Source: an uncultured Eubacteriales bacterium (GTDB lineage: Bacteria; Bacillota; Clostridia; Oscillospirales; Oscillospiraceae). From it: DNA of 22,740 nucleotides. The notes beneath the pieces are model-generated. The model saw only the letters and a program-made list of their open reading frames with translations. It was not told the DNA's origin and made no database searches. A program made the position numbers and the translations under genes. The stretch's first letter is position 1; every line of letters begins with the position of its first letter. Below are positions 5,823 through 12,412 of the stretch, one piece after another. The DNA lies in contig CABQNH010000031.1 of NCBI GenBank assembly GCA_902465435.1, positions 1-22,740 of the forward strand, written 5' to 3'.

Positions 5823-7169
5823 TTACTGCTTCTTTGCCTTCTGATGACGGATTGCGAAGACGGAAGCAACTACGAATGCAGCCACAATAATGACAACGCC
5901 GACCCAGACGTTCTTCAGCGCAACCATAACCGCCATTGCGTCGATGCAGTCATGACCGGTGCCCTCGGCGCCGACCGATGCGAAGTGGTCGAAGAGCTTA
6001 TAAGTAAAGCCGGAGAGGAAGATCAGCTCGAAGCCGTAGACGAAGCCGGAGATCATAGCACCGCGGCGGCCGCCCTTGGCGTTGCCGAAGATGCCGGCCA
6101 CGCCGCCGGTGAAGAACGCGCCAATGATGGAAACCAGCGGCACCACGCCGAACACGGCGGAGCTTGCGAACATGGCCACCAGCATACCGGCAACGGCGAA
6201 GATGAAGCCGAGCATCAGGGAGTTCGGCGCAAAGGAGAACAGAACGGGTACGTCGAGCGCGGGAATCGCATTCGGAACGATCTTATCCGCAATGCCCTTG
6301 AAAGCGGGAACGAGCTCGCCAAGGAGCATTCTGACGCCCTGTAGAAGGACAAGGATACCGGCCGTGAAGCCGAGCGCCTTCAGGATGCCGTAGACGATGT
6401 AGTTCTGCTCGCCGGCATGTTCCGCAACGGCCTTCGGGCCGGCTGCGATCACGACGACCAGATAGAACACGAACATAACGATGGAGATGGACATCGAGGT
6501 ATCCTTGAAGAAGGACAGGCCCTTCGGCAGCTTCATATTCTCTGCGCTCTTCTCCTTGTTGCCCAGCAGGCCGCCGATGTAGGCGGAGGAGACGGTGCCG
6601 AGGGTGGTGAGGTGGCCGATCGCGAAGTCGTCGCCGCCCGTGGTTCTGCGAACCAGCGGCTGGGAAATCGCGGGCAGGAGGGTCAGAATGAGGCCCTGCA
6701 GAATGATGCCGAGGATGATGATCATTGCTTCGCTGAGGCCTGCGGTATACAGGCTGAACGCAACGGCAATGGAGGAGATCCACATCATATGGCCGGTGAG
6801 GAAGATGTACTTGAGCGGAGTGAACCGCGCGAGAAGGATATTCATCAGGAAGCCGCCGCCCATGATGATGGCGGAGGTGGAGGCGATCAGCGGCACTGCG
6901 TCGGACATGGCGCCCACAATGACCTCAGAGCCGGTTGCAAAGCCGCTCAGATGGAACACCTGCTGGAACAGGCTGACAAACGGAAGGATTTCCGCGACAA
7001 GCAGGCTCGAGCCGGCGGAAAGCACCAGATAGCCCAGCGCGGTTTTTACCGTGCCGCTGATGACGTTGGCCGCGCTCTTGCGCTGTACGAGCAGACCCAG
7101 CAGCGCCACGACCGCAAGAACGATCGTCGGCGTCTCCAGAAGGTCTAACAGGAAGTTTAATACTGCCAT
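5823..7169 (-). CDS. PTS EIIC permease, ascorbate (UlaA/SgaT) family
   Basis: EIIC forms the membrane channel that carries the sugar in while EIIB phosphorylates it. The 448-aa protein is highly hydrophobic, with about ten or more predicted membrane segments. It resembles UlaA of E. coli along its length: an N-terminal RKSAANVISGTVKTALGY stretch, FLTGHMMW near 124, GDDFAIGHL near 175, QGVRMLLGELVPAFKGI near 280 and SFAPNSLMLGF near 315. GAGGG precedes the ATG by about 9 nt; the gap from the EIIB stop is 18 nt. The UlaA family is known for L-ascorbate, but family members in firmicute operons with SIS and GatZ genes probably carry other substrates. No ascorbate catabolic genes (UlaG, UlaD, UlaE, UlaF types) are visible here, which argues against ascorbate. 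Confidence 0.95.
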   Translation of the reverse strand: MAVLNFLLDLLETPTIVLAVVALLGLLVQRKSAANVISGTVKTALGYLVLSAGSSLLVAEILPFVSLFQQVFHLSGFATGSEVIVGAMSDAVPLIASTSAIIMGGGFLMNILLARFTPLKYIFLTGHMMWISSIAVAFSLYTAGLSEAMIIILGIILQGLILTLLPAISQPLVRRTTGGDDFAIGHLTTLGTVSSAYIGGLLGNKEKSAENMKLPKGLSFFKDTSMSISIVMFVFYLVVVIAAGPKAVAEHAGEQNYIVYGILKALGFTAGILVLLQGVRMLLGELVPAFKGIADKIVPNAIPALDVPVLFSFAPNSLMLGFIFAVAGMLVAMFASSAVFGVVPLVSIIGAFFTGGVAGIFGNAKGGRRGAMISGFVYGFELIFLSGFTYKLFDHFASVGAEGTGHDCIDAMAVMVALKNVWVGVVIIVAAFVVASVFAIRHQKAKKQ

Positions 7170-7187
7170 TATTTTTTCCCTCTTTCT

Positions 7188-7463
7188 TTAGTTTTTGTTT
7201 TCGTCAAGATATTTCTGCAGCTTCTCTTTTACTTCTTGCGTATTGATAATATTGTTGACAAAAATCACATTCTTCTGACCGGCAAAGCGCTCAGCAAAAT
7301 CCTGTGAGGTAACGATAAGATCTGCATTCTTACTGCCGACCGTTCCGGCATCCCAATGCTCGATCTCCGCATCCAGACCAAGCTGCCGCGCAGCCTTGTC
7401 CACCGTCATCTTCAGGATCAGGCTTGAGCCCATTCCCAGTCCGCATACACACACGATATACAC
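7188..7463 (-). CDS. PTS EIIB subunit, ascorbate/lactose-type (UlaB-like)
   Basis: EIIB takes phosphate from EIIA on a cysteine and gives it to the incoming sugar. The 91-aa protein starts with the P-loop-like phosphocysteine motif CGLGMGSSLILKM; the phosphorylated residue should be Cys7. A single Rossmann-like domain fills the rest (ADLIVTSQDF, VIFVNNI). Length and motif fit UlaB/SgaB. The start codon is GTG at 7463 with AAGGAG 9 nt upstream; no in-frame ATG gives a complete motif. The gene lies between the UPF0309-type SIS gene (32-nt gap) and EIIC (18-nt gap), consistent with co-transcription. Confidence 0.95.
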   Translation of the reverse strand: MYIVCVCGLGMGSSLILKMTVDKAARQLGLDAEIEHWDAGTVGSKNADLIVTSQDFAERFAGQKNVIFVNNIINTQEVKEKLQKYLDENKN

Positions 7464-7495
7464 TTTACACCACTCCTTAAAGCTTTATTTCCTAA

Positions 7496-8230
7496 TCAAA
7501 GACAAGAAATCATCTTTGAATAGCGACGAATATATTCTGCGTTGATCGCATCGCCCCGATCCAAATTGGAGCTGACGTATACAGGCGGCACATAGCCGCG
7601 CTTCACGCAGTTTTCCACCGTCTGCGCCACGATGGATTCCATCACGGACATGCCGAGCACCGTCGAGGTCCCGCAGAAGGCGTCCGGCATTCCCTCCATG
7701 TGCATCGCGGCGTCGCCGCTGACGCACTTCACGTCGATCACAACGTCGGCTACGTCCCGCAGATTCTTTCCGCAGGAATGCCTCGGCGTCGTGCTCTGCG
7801 CGAACTGCTTGGAAACCAGCGCGACGACCTTCATGCCGATTTTCTTTGCCGCCAGCGCCATGTCCACGCCCATCGCGTTTCGACCGGAGATCGACACGAT
7901 GATCATCGTGTCCCTCTCATCGGTATCCTCCAGCGCCAGATAGCCGCCCGCAAAGCCCTCGATCCGCTCCTGCATCGTGCTAAGCTTCGCCCGCGGGAAC
8001 AGCGCAAGATGCGGAATGAGCAGCGCGTTGACCGGTACCAGGCCGCCAGCCCGGTAGAACACCTCCATGGCAAACATCTGCGAGTGGCCGCAGCCGAACA
8101 CATGAATGAGGCGTCCGGCCATGACGGATTCCGCGCACAGCTCGGCAGCCTTTTCCATGTTTGCGCCCTCTTCATCGAACTGCCGGGCAAGCTGCTCGCG
8201 TATTACGTCATAATACTCCAAATACTTCAA
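7496..8230 (-). CDS. SIS-domain protein, UPF0309 family
   Basis: This 244-aa cytoplasmic protein has a single SIS phosphosugar-binding domain: GRLIHVFGCGHSQMFAMEVFYRAGG (39-63), the second-strand motif IIVSISGRNAMGVDMALAAK near 110 and a conserved C-terminal segment with CVKRGYVPPVYVSSNLDRGD. The layout matches UPF0309 proteins, often found beside aminosugar genes, whose reaction is not established. The start is TTG at 8230: AAGGAGG lies exactly 8 nt upstream, and the codon overlaps the EIIA stop as TTGA, indicating translational coupling. It could be an isomerase, a mutarotase-like enzyme or a sugar-phosphate sensor. Two unrelated SIS genes in one operon suggest two sequential phosphosugar steps or one sensor plus one enzyme. 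Confidence 0.88.
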   Translation of the reverse strand: MKYLEYYDVIREQLARQFDEEGANMEKAAELCAESVMAGRLIHVFGCGHSQMFAMEVFYRAGGLVPVNALLIPHLALFPRAKLSTMQERIEGFAGGYLALEDTDERDTMIIVSISGRNAMGVDMALAAKKIGMKVVALVSKQFAQSTTPRHSCGKNLRDVADVVIDVKCVSGDAAMHMEGMPDAFCGTSTVLGMSVMESIVAQTVENCVKRGYVPPVYVSSNLDRGDAINAEYIRRYSKMISCL

Positions 8231-8667
8231 CTTTCATTCCTCCTTAGTATGTTCATAATCTGCTCTTTTGTTCCATGATTCCGCAGCAGGGAAAGGAATT
8301 CCTCATCCTGCAGGCAATCGGACAGCTCCGTCAGCAGCTGAATGTGGCTATCCTTGTCCACGGCGGCAAATACAAACGCCGCCAGGATCCGCCGATCCAT
8401 CAAATAAACCGGCTCCCGCAGCAGGCAGAGGCTCATTGCGATTTCCTTCACGCCGGCCTCCGGTCTTCCGTGGAAAAAGGCAATATCGTCCAGCAATACC
8501 ATATATGCGCCAAATTCTGCAACCGTATCCTTGATGGATTGCAAAAAGCGCGGCTCCACCGAGCCTTGCTCGACCAAAACGCCGCCGGCGATATCCACAA
8601 GCTCTTCCCAGCTTTTGCAGGATACGTCCTCCAAAAAGGTTTTATCGTGAATGAGTGACGAGATCAT
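8227..8667 (-). CDS. PTS EIIA subunit, mannitol/fructose/ascorbate-type (UlaC-like)
   Basis: EIIA accepts phosphate from HPr-His and hands it to EIIB. The 146-aa product has the EIIA type-2 motif AFFHGRPEAGV, putting the phospho-histidine near residue 66; relatives usually read PHARP, so FFHGRP is a slight variant. I chose ATG at 8667: GAGGTG lies 9 nt upstream, and the alternative GTG at 8679 would overlap that site. It is the first gene of the PTS operon and faces away from the GntR-type regulator across 319 nt. No PRD or activator domain is fused, so it is a stand-alone EIIA. Confidence 0.93.
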   Translation of the reverse strand: MISSLIHDKTFLEDVSCKSWEELVDIAGGVLVEQGSVEPRFLQSIKDTVAEFGAYMVLLDDIAFFHGRPEAGVKEIAMSLCLLREPVYLMDRRILAAFVFAAVDKDSHIQLLTELSDCLQDEEFLSLLRNHGTKEQIMNILRRNES

Positions 8668-8706
8668 CGACCTTTGCACCTCGCATTTTTAATGATTTCT
8701 GCACTT

Positions 8707-8735
8707 AATATTGCACGTTTTTTGTCTAAAATCAA
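8707..8735 (-). promoter_or_regulatory. Candidate promoter of the PTS operon
   Basis: On the minus strand TTGATT (8735-8730) is followed after 17 nt by AATATT (8712-8707). Both boxes are imperfect. Transcription would start near 8700, about 30 nt before the EIIA start codon. Another -10-like CATAAT lies at 8753-8748 without a good -35. Confidence 0.35.
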
Positions 8736-8788
8736 CACCCTCCGCGGATTATGACCCAATTGTCGAGTGGTATCGGAAGATGCGCAAA

Positions 8789-8816
8789 ACCAGTCGATCG
8801 GCTGGTATGCTACCAG
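8789..8816. promoter_or_regulatory. Candidate GntR (HutC-type) operator
   Basis: CTGGTA at 8802-8807 and TACCAG at 8811-8816 form a perfect 6-bp inverted repeat with a 3-nt spacer, and a further ACCAG half-site lies at 8789-8793. HutC-class GntR repressors are known to bind TGGT...ACCA type palindromes. The site does not overlap the promoters I can see, so its mode of action is unclear. Confidence 0.5.
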
Positions 8817-8904
8817 TATGTGATAAGCTGGCATTTTTGTCTATTCTGCACATAGCCCAATTATTTTCTGCATTTTTGCGTGTCATTTTCTCCTTCGGAG
8901 AGAT

Positions 8905-8933
8905 TTGACGAACGGCAGGTTCTGCGTTATAAT
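8905..8933 (+). promoter_or_regulatory. Promoter of the GntR-family regulator
   Basis: TTGACG (8905-8910) and a perfect TATAAT (8928-8933) are 17 nt apart, a near-consensus vegetative sigma promoter. The start point near 8940 gives a leader of about 47 nt with AAGGAGG at 8971-8977. Confidence 0.85.
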
Positions 8934-8986
8934 AGGGAACATAAAAGCAAGCGGCGGCCAGCCGTGCAGCAAGGAGGCAACAGGAG

Positions 8987-9709
8987 ATGAGCGGACTTCC
9001 TCTCTATCAGGAGCTATACAATGCGTTATATTCTCAAATCGTATCCGGCGCGTATTCCGAGGTCAAGACGCTTCCCTCCGAGCGGGAGCTGTGCGAATTG
9101 TATCATGTCAGCCGTTCCACAGTCCGGCGCGCGCTGGATACGCTTCGCAAGAACGGCTATATCAACACGCTGCAGGGCAGCGGCAATTTTGTCCGCCCGC
9201 AGATGTACCTGCAGCCGCTGTCCAAATTTCACTCCTTTGCCGGATCCCTGAAAGCCAATCATGTGGAGATCACAAACCGGATCCTGGACTATGCCCTGAT
9301 CGACAGCGACACCTATCTGCAAAGCGTTCTTCCGTCGCGGCAGCCGGGAGAAAAATGGCACAGGCTGACGCGCCTGCGCATGGCCTCCGGCGCGCCCCTG
9401 ATGATCGAGACCGCCTATTTACCGCAGCGCCGCTTTTATCACCTCGATATCGACTACTTAAAGACAAACTCTCTGTACGCCTATCTGGAGGCCTACTACT
9501 GCATGCGGATCGACGACGCAAACGAGCTGCTCTCCCCCATTATGCCAACCAATGAGGAGCGCCGCGAGCTGCTGATCTCCCCGCGAATTCCCTGCATGCT
9601 GTTAGAGCGCTTCTGCTACGAAAACGGCGCGCTCATCGCCATCCATAAAACGGTTGTGCGAGGCGACAAATATAAGTTCCGTGCCGCTTATTACGCAAAC
9701 GAAGTGTAA
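8987..9709 (+). CDS. GntR-family transcriptional regulator with UTRA domain
   Basis: This is a probable repressor of the divergent PTS operon that releases DNA on binding a phosphosugar. It is 240 aa. The N-terminal winged helix-turn-helix spans about residues 5-70 (LPSERELCELYHVSRSTVRR, then the wing ending TLQGSGNFV). The C-terminal UTRA effector domain of the chorismate-lyase fold fills residues 85-235 (LTRLRMASGAPLMIETAYLP, SLYAYLEAYYCMRIDDANE). This is the HutC/FrlR-type layout. ATG at 8987 has AAGGAGG 9 nt upstream. Inverted repeats of the TGGT/ACCA kind in the shared upstream region could be its operator. The effector is unknown; the neighbouring SIS and GatZ genes suggest an amino- or keto-hexose 6-phosphate. 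Confidence 0.95.
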   Translation: MSGLPLYQELYNALYSQIVSGAYSEVKTLPSERELCELYHVSRSTVRRALDTLRKNGYINTLQGSGNFVRPQMYLQPLSKFHSFAGSLKANHVEITNRILDYALIDSDTYLQSVLPSRQPGEKWHRLTRLRMASGAPLMIETAYLPQRRFYHLDIDYLKTNSLYAYLEAYYCMRIDDANELLSPIMPTNEERRELLISPRIPCMLLERFCYENGALIAIHKTVVRGDKYKFRAAYYANEV

Positions 9710-9730
9710 GAAAACAGGAACGGACATACA

Positions 9731-9775
9731 AACCCCCGCGCACCGATGCGGTTCATGCTTCGGTGCGCGGGGGTT
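9731..9775. terminator. Long perfect hairpin downstream of the GntR-family gene
   Basis: A 16-bp perfect stem (9731-9746 with 9760-9775) and 13-nt loop begin 21 nt after the regulator's stop codon. No T-run follows on either strand, so it is not a textbook intrinsic terminator, but its stability and place between convergent genes fit a terminator or transcript-end barrier. Confidence 0.55.
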
Positions 9776-9783
9776 CCGTGTAG

Positions 9784-9819
9784 AAAAATGCCTCTGCTTT
9801 CAAAAACGCCTCTGCTTTC
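9784..9819. repeat. Tandem repeat, two 18-nt units
   Basis: Units 9784-9801 and 9802-9819 are identical except for one T/C difference; each ends in GCCTCTGCTTTC. A related inverted copy lies at 9871-9883 (12 of 13 matching). Confidence 0.85.
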
Positions 9820-9853
9820 GGCACATAAACCAGCGGCTCAGGCTGTCAACGAA

Positions 9854-9881
9854 CCCCTGCTTTTGGAAGCGAAAGCAGGGG
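9854..9881. repeat. Inverted repeat related to the tandem units
   Basis: CCCCTGCTTT (9854-9863) and its exact complement (9872-9881) form a 10-bp stem with an 8-nt loop. Both arms resemble the CTCTGCTTTC core of the adjacent tandem repeat. It lies in the spacer between the convergent regulator and dehydrogenase genes and may end transcripts from either side. Confidence 0.6.
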
Positions 9882-9961
9882 CGCTCAAAGCACGCGGCCG
9901 TTCGGTCTTTTCTGATTGCATCAGCAGGAGCGGACGGCAAGCGATCCAATTTCAGAAATTC

Positions 9962-10705
9962 TCAGGTCTGTGCCGCGCCGTCCACAGAAATGACCGCACC
10001 GGTCACATAGCTGGCAAACTCACTGGCGAGAAAGAGGAACACGTTTGCAACCTCCTGCGGCTCACCCACACGACCCAGCGGAATCGGCGCAGAAATCCGC
10101 TCCACCAGCTCCTGCGGCAGCGCCGCGACCATATCGGTGCGCGTGATGCCGGGCGCGACCGCATTCACGCGAATCCCGCTGCGGCCCAGCTCGCGCGCAA
10201 GGCTCTTTGTCAGTCCGTTGACCGCGAACTTACTTGTCGGATATCCCACACCGCTGGGCTGCCCATAAAGACTCACCATGGAGCTGGTATTGATAATGCA
10301 GCCTTGCTTTGCCGCGCGCATGATCGGCTCGACCGCCTTGCAGCCGTTGAACACGGCAGTCACATTCAAGTCCATGATCTTCTTGAAGTGCTCCGGCGTG
10401 TAGTCCGCCAACGGCTCGCGCGCGGAAATTCCCGCATTGTTCACGAGGATATCCACCCCGCCGAACTGTGCCGCAACATCGTCCACCGCAGCCTTGACCT
10501 CGTCAAACTCGGTCAGATTCGGGCATTTCCCGAGAACCTGCCACTCCGGATTTTCCGCCTTCAACGCCGCAAGCGCCTTTTCTACCGTCTCGGAACGACT
10601 TCCAAACAGTGCGACTCTCGCCCCGTTGCGTAGGAAGGTCTGCACAATGGCAAAGCCGATCCCCCGCGTACCGCCTGTAACAATTGCCGTTTTCCCTTTC
10701 AGCAT
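9962..10705 (-). CDS. Short-chain dehydrogenase/reductase, FabG-like
   Basis: This is an NAD(P)-dependent oxidoreductase of the classical SDR family, 247 aa. The nucleotide-binding motif TGGTRGIG is at residues 10-17, NNAG at 89-92, and the catalytic set Ser142, Tyr155 and Lys159 (YPTSK) is intact. The C-terminal VAPGITRTDM segment is also typical. The sequence resembles 3-oxoacyl-ACP reductase FabG, but no fatty-acid genes lie nearby, so the substrate may be a sugar, polyol, steroid or other alcohol. I chose ATG at 10705: AAAGGAG lies 10 nt upstream, and a longer reading to 10732 begins inside that leader. The gene is monocistronic with its own promoter at 10774-10802. Confidence 0.93.
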   Translation of the reverse strand: MLKGKTAIVTGGTRGIGFAIVQTFLRNGARVALFGSRSETVEKALAALKAENPEWQVLGKCPNLTEFDEVKAAVDDVAAQFGGVDILVNNAGISAREPLADYTPEHFKKIMDLNVTAVFNGCKAVEPIMRAAKQGCIINTSSMVSLYGQPSGVGYPTSKFAVNGLTKSLARELGRSGIRVNAVAPGITRTDMVAALPQELVERISAPIPLGRVGEPQEVANVFLFLASEFASYVTGAVISVDGAAQT

Positions 10706-10773
10706 TTTGCTGCACTCCTTTCTGCATTCCACGCGCCGTTCCCCGCGGCGCGCTTCCTTTGTCTAGGATTTTA

Positions 10774-10802
10774 TGTTAACATAGGAAAAATGTCGTTGTC
10801 AA
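10774..10802 (-). promoter_or_regulatory. Promoter of the short-chain dehydrogenase gene, with a palindrome at the -10 box
   Basis: On the minus strand a perfect TTGACA (10802-10797) is followed after 17 nt by TTAACA (10779-10774), or after 18 nt by TAACAT. The -10 lies within the perfect 12-bp palindrome TATGTTAACATA (10772-10783), a possible repressor site. Confidence 0.65.
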
Positions 10803-10863
10803 GCATTTGGTACACCCATGTGTCCTTCCACAAAAAGACATTCTTCCGCTCCTCCGCCCAGAC

Positions 10864-10912
10864 AAGCAGGAGGGAGAGCCGTCGCCCGAGCGGCGCGCCC
10901 TCCCTCCTGCTT
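10864..10912. terminator. Hairpin terminator after the ABC permease gene
   Basis: A 13-bp perfect stem (10864-10876 with 10900-10912) encloses an internal GCCG/CGGC pair. On the plus strand it runs into TTTTTCTTTT; on the minus strand, the direction of the ABC operon ending at 10942, no long T-run follows. It is probably bidirectional or acts by hairpin strength. Confidence 0.65.
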
Positions 10913-10941
10913 TTTCTTTTATGGCCTCCGCCATCTTTCCG

Positions 10942-11673
10942 TCACTGCCTGCGCATCTGCCGCAGAAACAGCAGAACGGCGAGCGCAGTCGTCCCGACGG
11001 CATAACCCAGCACCCACCAAAGGTGCGGAAAAATGCCGCAAAGGTTTTCCTGCAGTGCAGCGCGCTCCAGCTCCACGGCATGGGCAAAGGGCAGCGCATA
11101 GGCGATCCTTCGGAACGCGCCCCCAACCAGATTCAAATCAAACCAGGTTCCGGAAAGCCATGCGCTCAGGTTCGTCAAAAGCGCGCCGCAGACGCCGCCG
11201 ACCTGCTTTACGTTCATCACACTGCCGCACAGCAGCCCAAGCGCAATATAAAGCAGCGACGTCGGCAGCACAAAGATAATCGCATACCCAATTCCGACTG
11301 TGACCGGCAGACCAAGCAGAACCGCCGTGAGATAGCTGACGGCGCTCTGCACAAGCGCAATGGGCAAAATCGGCAGCGCATAGCCGAGAATAAAGTCTAC
11401 CGCCGTGAGCGGCGTTGTATATAGGCGCTGCAGAAACGCGCTCTCCCGATCTCTCGCCAAAAGCGTCGCGGAAAACAGCGTCAAAAAGGACAGGCCGAAA
11501 ACCGCAATGCCCGGTGCAAGCTGCGGCAGCGCAAAAAGGGAAACCGGCACGTTGGACTGGATCGCCGTAAGCAGCAGGAGAAGAACGACCGGAAAACCAA
11601 GGCCGAACGCCAGGTTGAGCGGATCACGCAGAATTTCCTTTGCCGTCCGCCCGGAAAACGTCAGCATTCTCAT
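10942..11673 (-). CDS. ABC-2 type transporter permease
   Basis: This is the membrane subunit of a two-gene ABC exporter, 243 aa with about six predicted membrane segments, starting RMLTFSGRTAKEILRDPLNLAFGLGFPVVLLLLL. A cytoplasmic stretch LLARDRESAFLQRLYTTPLTAVDFILGY and the conserved region LPFAHAVELERAAL near 200 fit the DrrB/NatB-like ABC-2 permease group. Its ATG overlaps the ATPase stop codon (ATGA, 11670-11673), indicating coupled translation and a stoichiometric complex. Likely roles are export of a drug, lipid or peptide; the substrate cannot be told. Control is by the TetR regulator of the same operon. Confidence 0.93.
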   Translation of the reverse strand: MRMLTFSGRTAKEILRDPLNLAFGLGFPVVLLLLLTAIQSNVPVSLFALPQLAPGIAVFGLSFLTLFSATLLARDRESAFLQRLYTTPLTAVDFILGYALPILPIALVQSAVSYLTAVLLGLPVTVGIGYAIIFVLPTSLLYIALGLLCGSVMNVKQVGGVCGALLTNLSAWLSGTWFDLNLVGGAFRRIAYALPFAHAVELERAALQENLCGIFPHLWWVLGYAVGTTALAVLLFLRQMRRQ

Positions 11674-12398
11674 TGTGCCGCCTCCTTCATAATGCAGAGG
11701 AACGCATCCTCAAAGCGTTCCTTACCGGTTCTCTCCAGCAGCTCCTGTACGGTGCCGAGCGCCAAGAGCCTTCCGTCCTTCATCAGGCCGATCCGATCGG
11801 ACAGCGCCTCCGCCTCCTCTAAATAGTGCGTCGTTAGGACCACCGTAACCTTGCCGTGCAGGCTGGAAATGGCGTCCCAAAGCGCGTGCCGCGCCAGCAC
11901 GTCAAGTCCCAGCGTCGGTTCGTCCAGGAAAAGGACCTTCGGCTCGCTGACCAGCGCCATTGCAAGGCTCAGTCTTCGCTGCCAGCCGCCGGAAAGCTTC
12001 CCCGCGCGTTTTCCCATCCATGGCGTCAGCCCGAACTGCGCGGAAAGCGCCGCCGTTCTTTCCCGCCGCGCCTCCGTGGAAAGGCCATGCACGCCGCAAA
12101 GCAGCTCCAGATTTTCCTTTACCGTCAGATTCGGCGCGACGGCCGTCTCCTGCGGCGAGACACCGATCACCTGCTTGACCGCCGCAGGGTCATTGGAAAT
12201 GCTGTGCCCGCAAAGCCGCGCGTCACCGCTTGTCGGCCGTGTCAGGCAGGTCAGCATTTTGATCGTCGTTGTCTTACCCGCACCGTTGACGCCCAAAAGC
12301 GAAAACACTTCGCCTTCGCCGATCCGCAGGGACAGCCCGTCAACGGCCGTCAGCGTTCCATAGCATTTTGTCAGGTGCTCCGTAATCACAGCATCCAT
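11670..12398 (-). CDS. ABC transporter ATP-binding protein
   Basis: This is the 242-aa ATPase of the exporter. Walker A GVNGAGKTT (36-44), signature LSGGWQRR (135-142), Walker B VLFLDEP (155-161) and the switch histidine in TTHYLEEAE (His191) are all intact. It is most like CcmA/DrrA-type ATPases that pair with ABC-2 permeases. Spacing to the upstream TetR gene is 14 nt, with AGGGGG 8 nt before the ATG; it overlaps the permease by 4 nt. Together the three genes form a typical self-regulated efflux or stress-response operon. Confidence 0.96.
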   Translation of the reverse strand: MDAVITEHLTKCYGTLTAVDGLSLRIGEGEVFSLLGVNGAGKTTTIKMLTCLTRPTSGDARLCGHSISNDPAAVKQVIGVSPQETAVAPNLTVKENLELLCGVHGLSTEARRERTAALSAQFGLTPWMGKRAGKLSGGWQRRLSLAMALVSEPKVLFLDEPTLGLDVLARHALWDAISSLHGKVTVVLTTHYLEEAEALSDRIGLMKDGRLLALGTVQELLERTGKERFEDAFLCIMKEAAQ

Positions 12399-12412
12399 AA
12401 ACCATTCCCCCT

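Larger units (their letters stand above)
8668..8986. other. Divergent control region between the PTS operon and its GntR-type regulator
   Basis: No gene is supported in this 319-nt region. It contains a consensus promoter toward the regulator (8905-8933), a weaker candidate toward the PTS operon (8707-8735), the inverted repeat cluster at 8789-8816 and a small palindrome TCTCC-TTC-GGAGA at 8889-8901 directly before the regulator's -35 box. No clear catabolite response element was seen. Confidence 0.7.

Noticed and set aside
9784..9883. Possible CRISPR array
   Set aside because: There are only two tandem 18-nt units with no spacers and no cas genes nearby; it is a simple tandem repeat.
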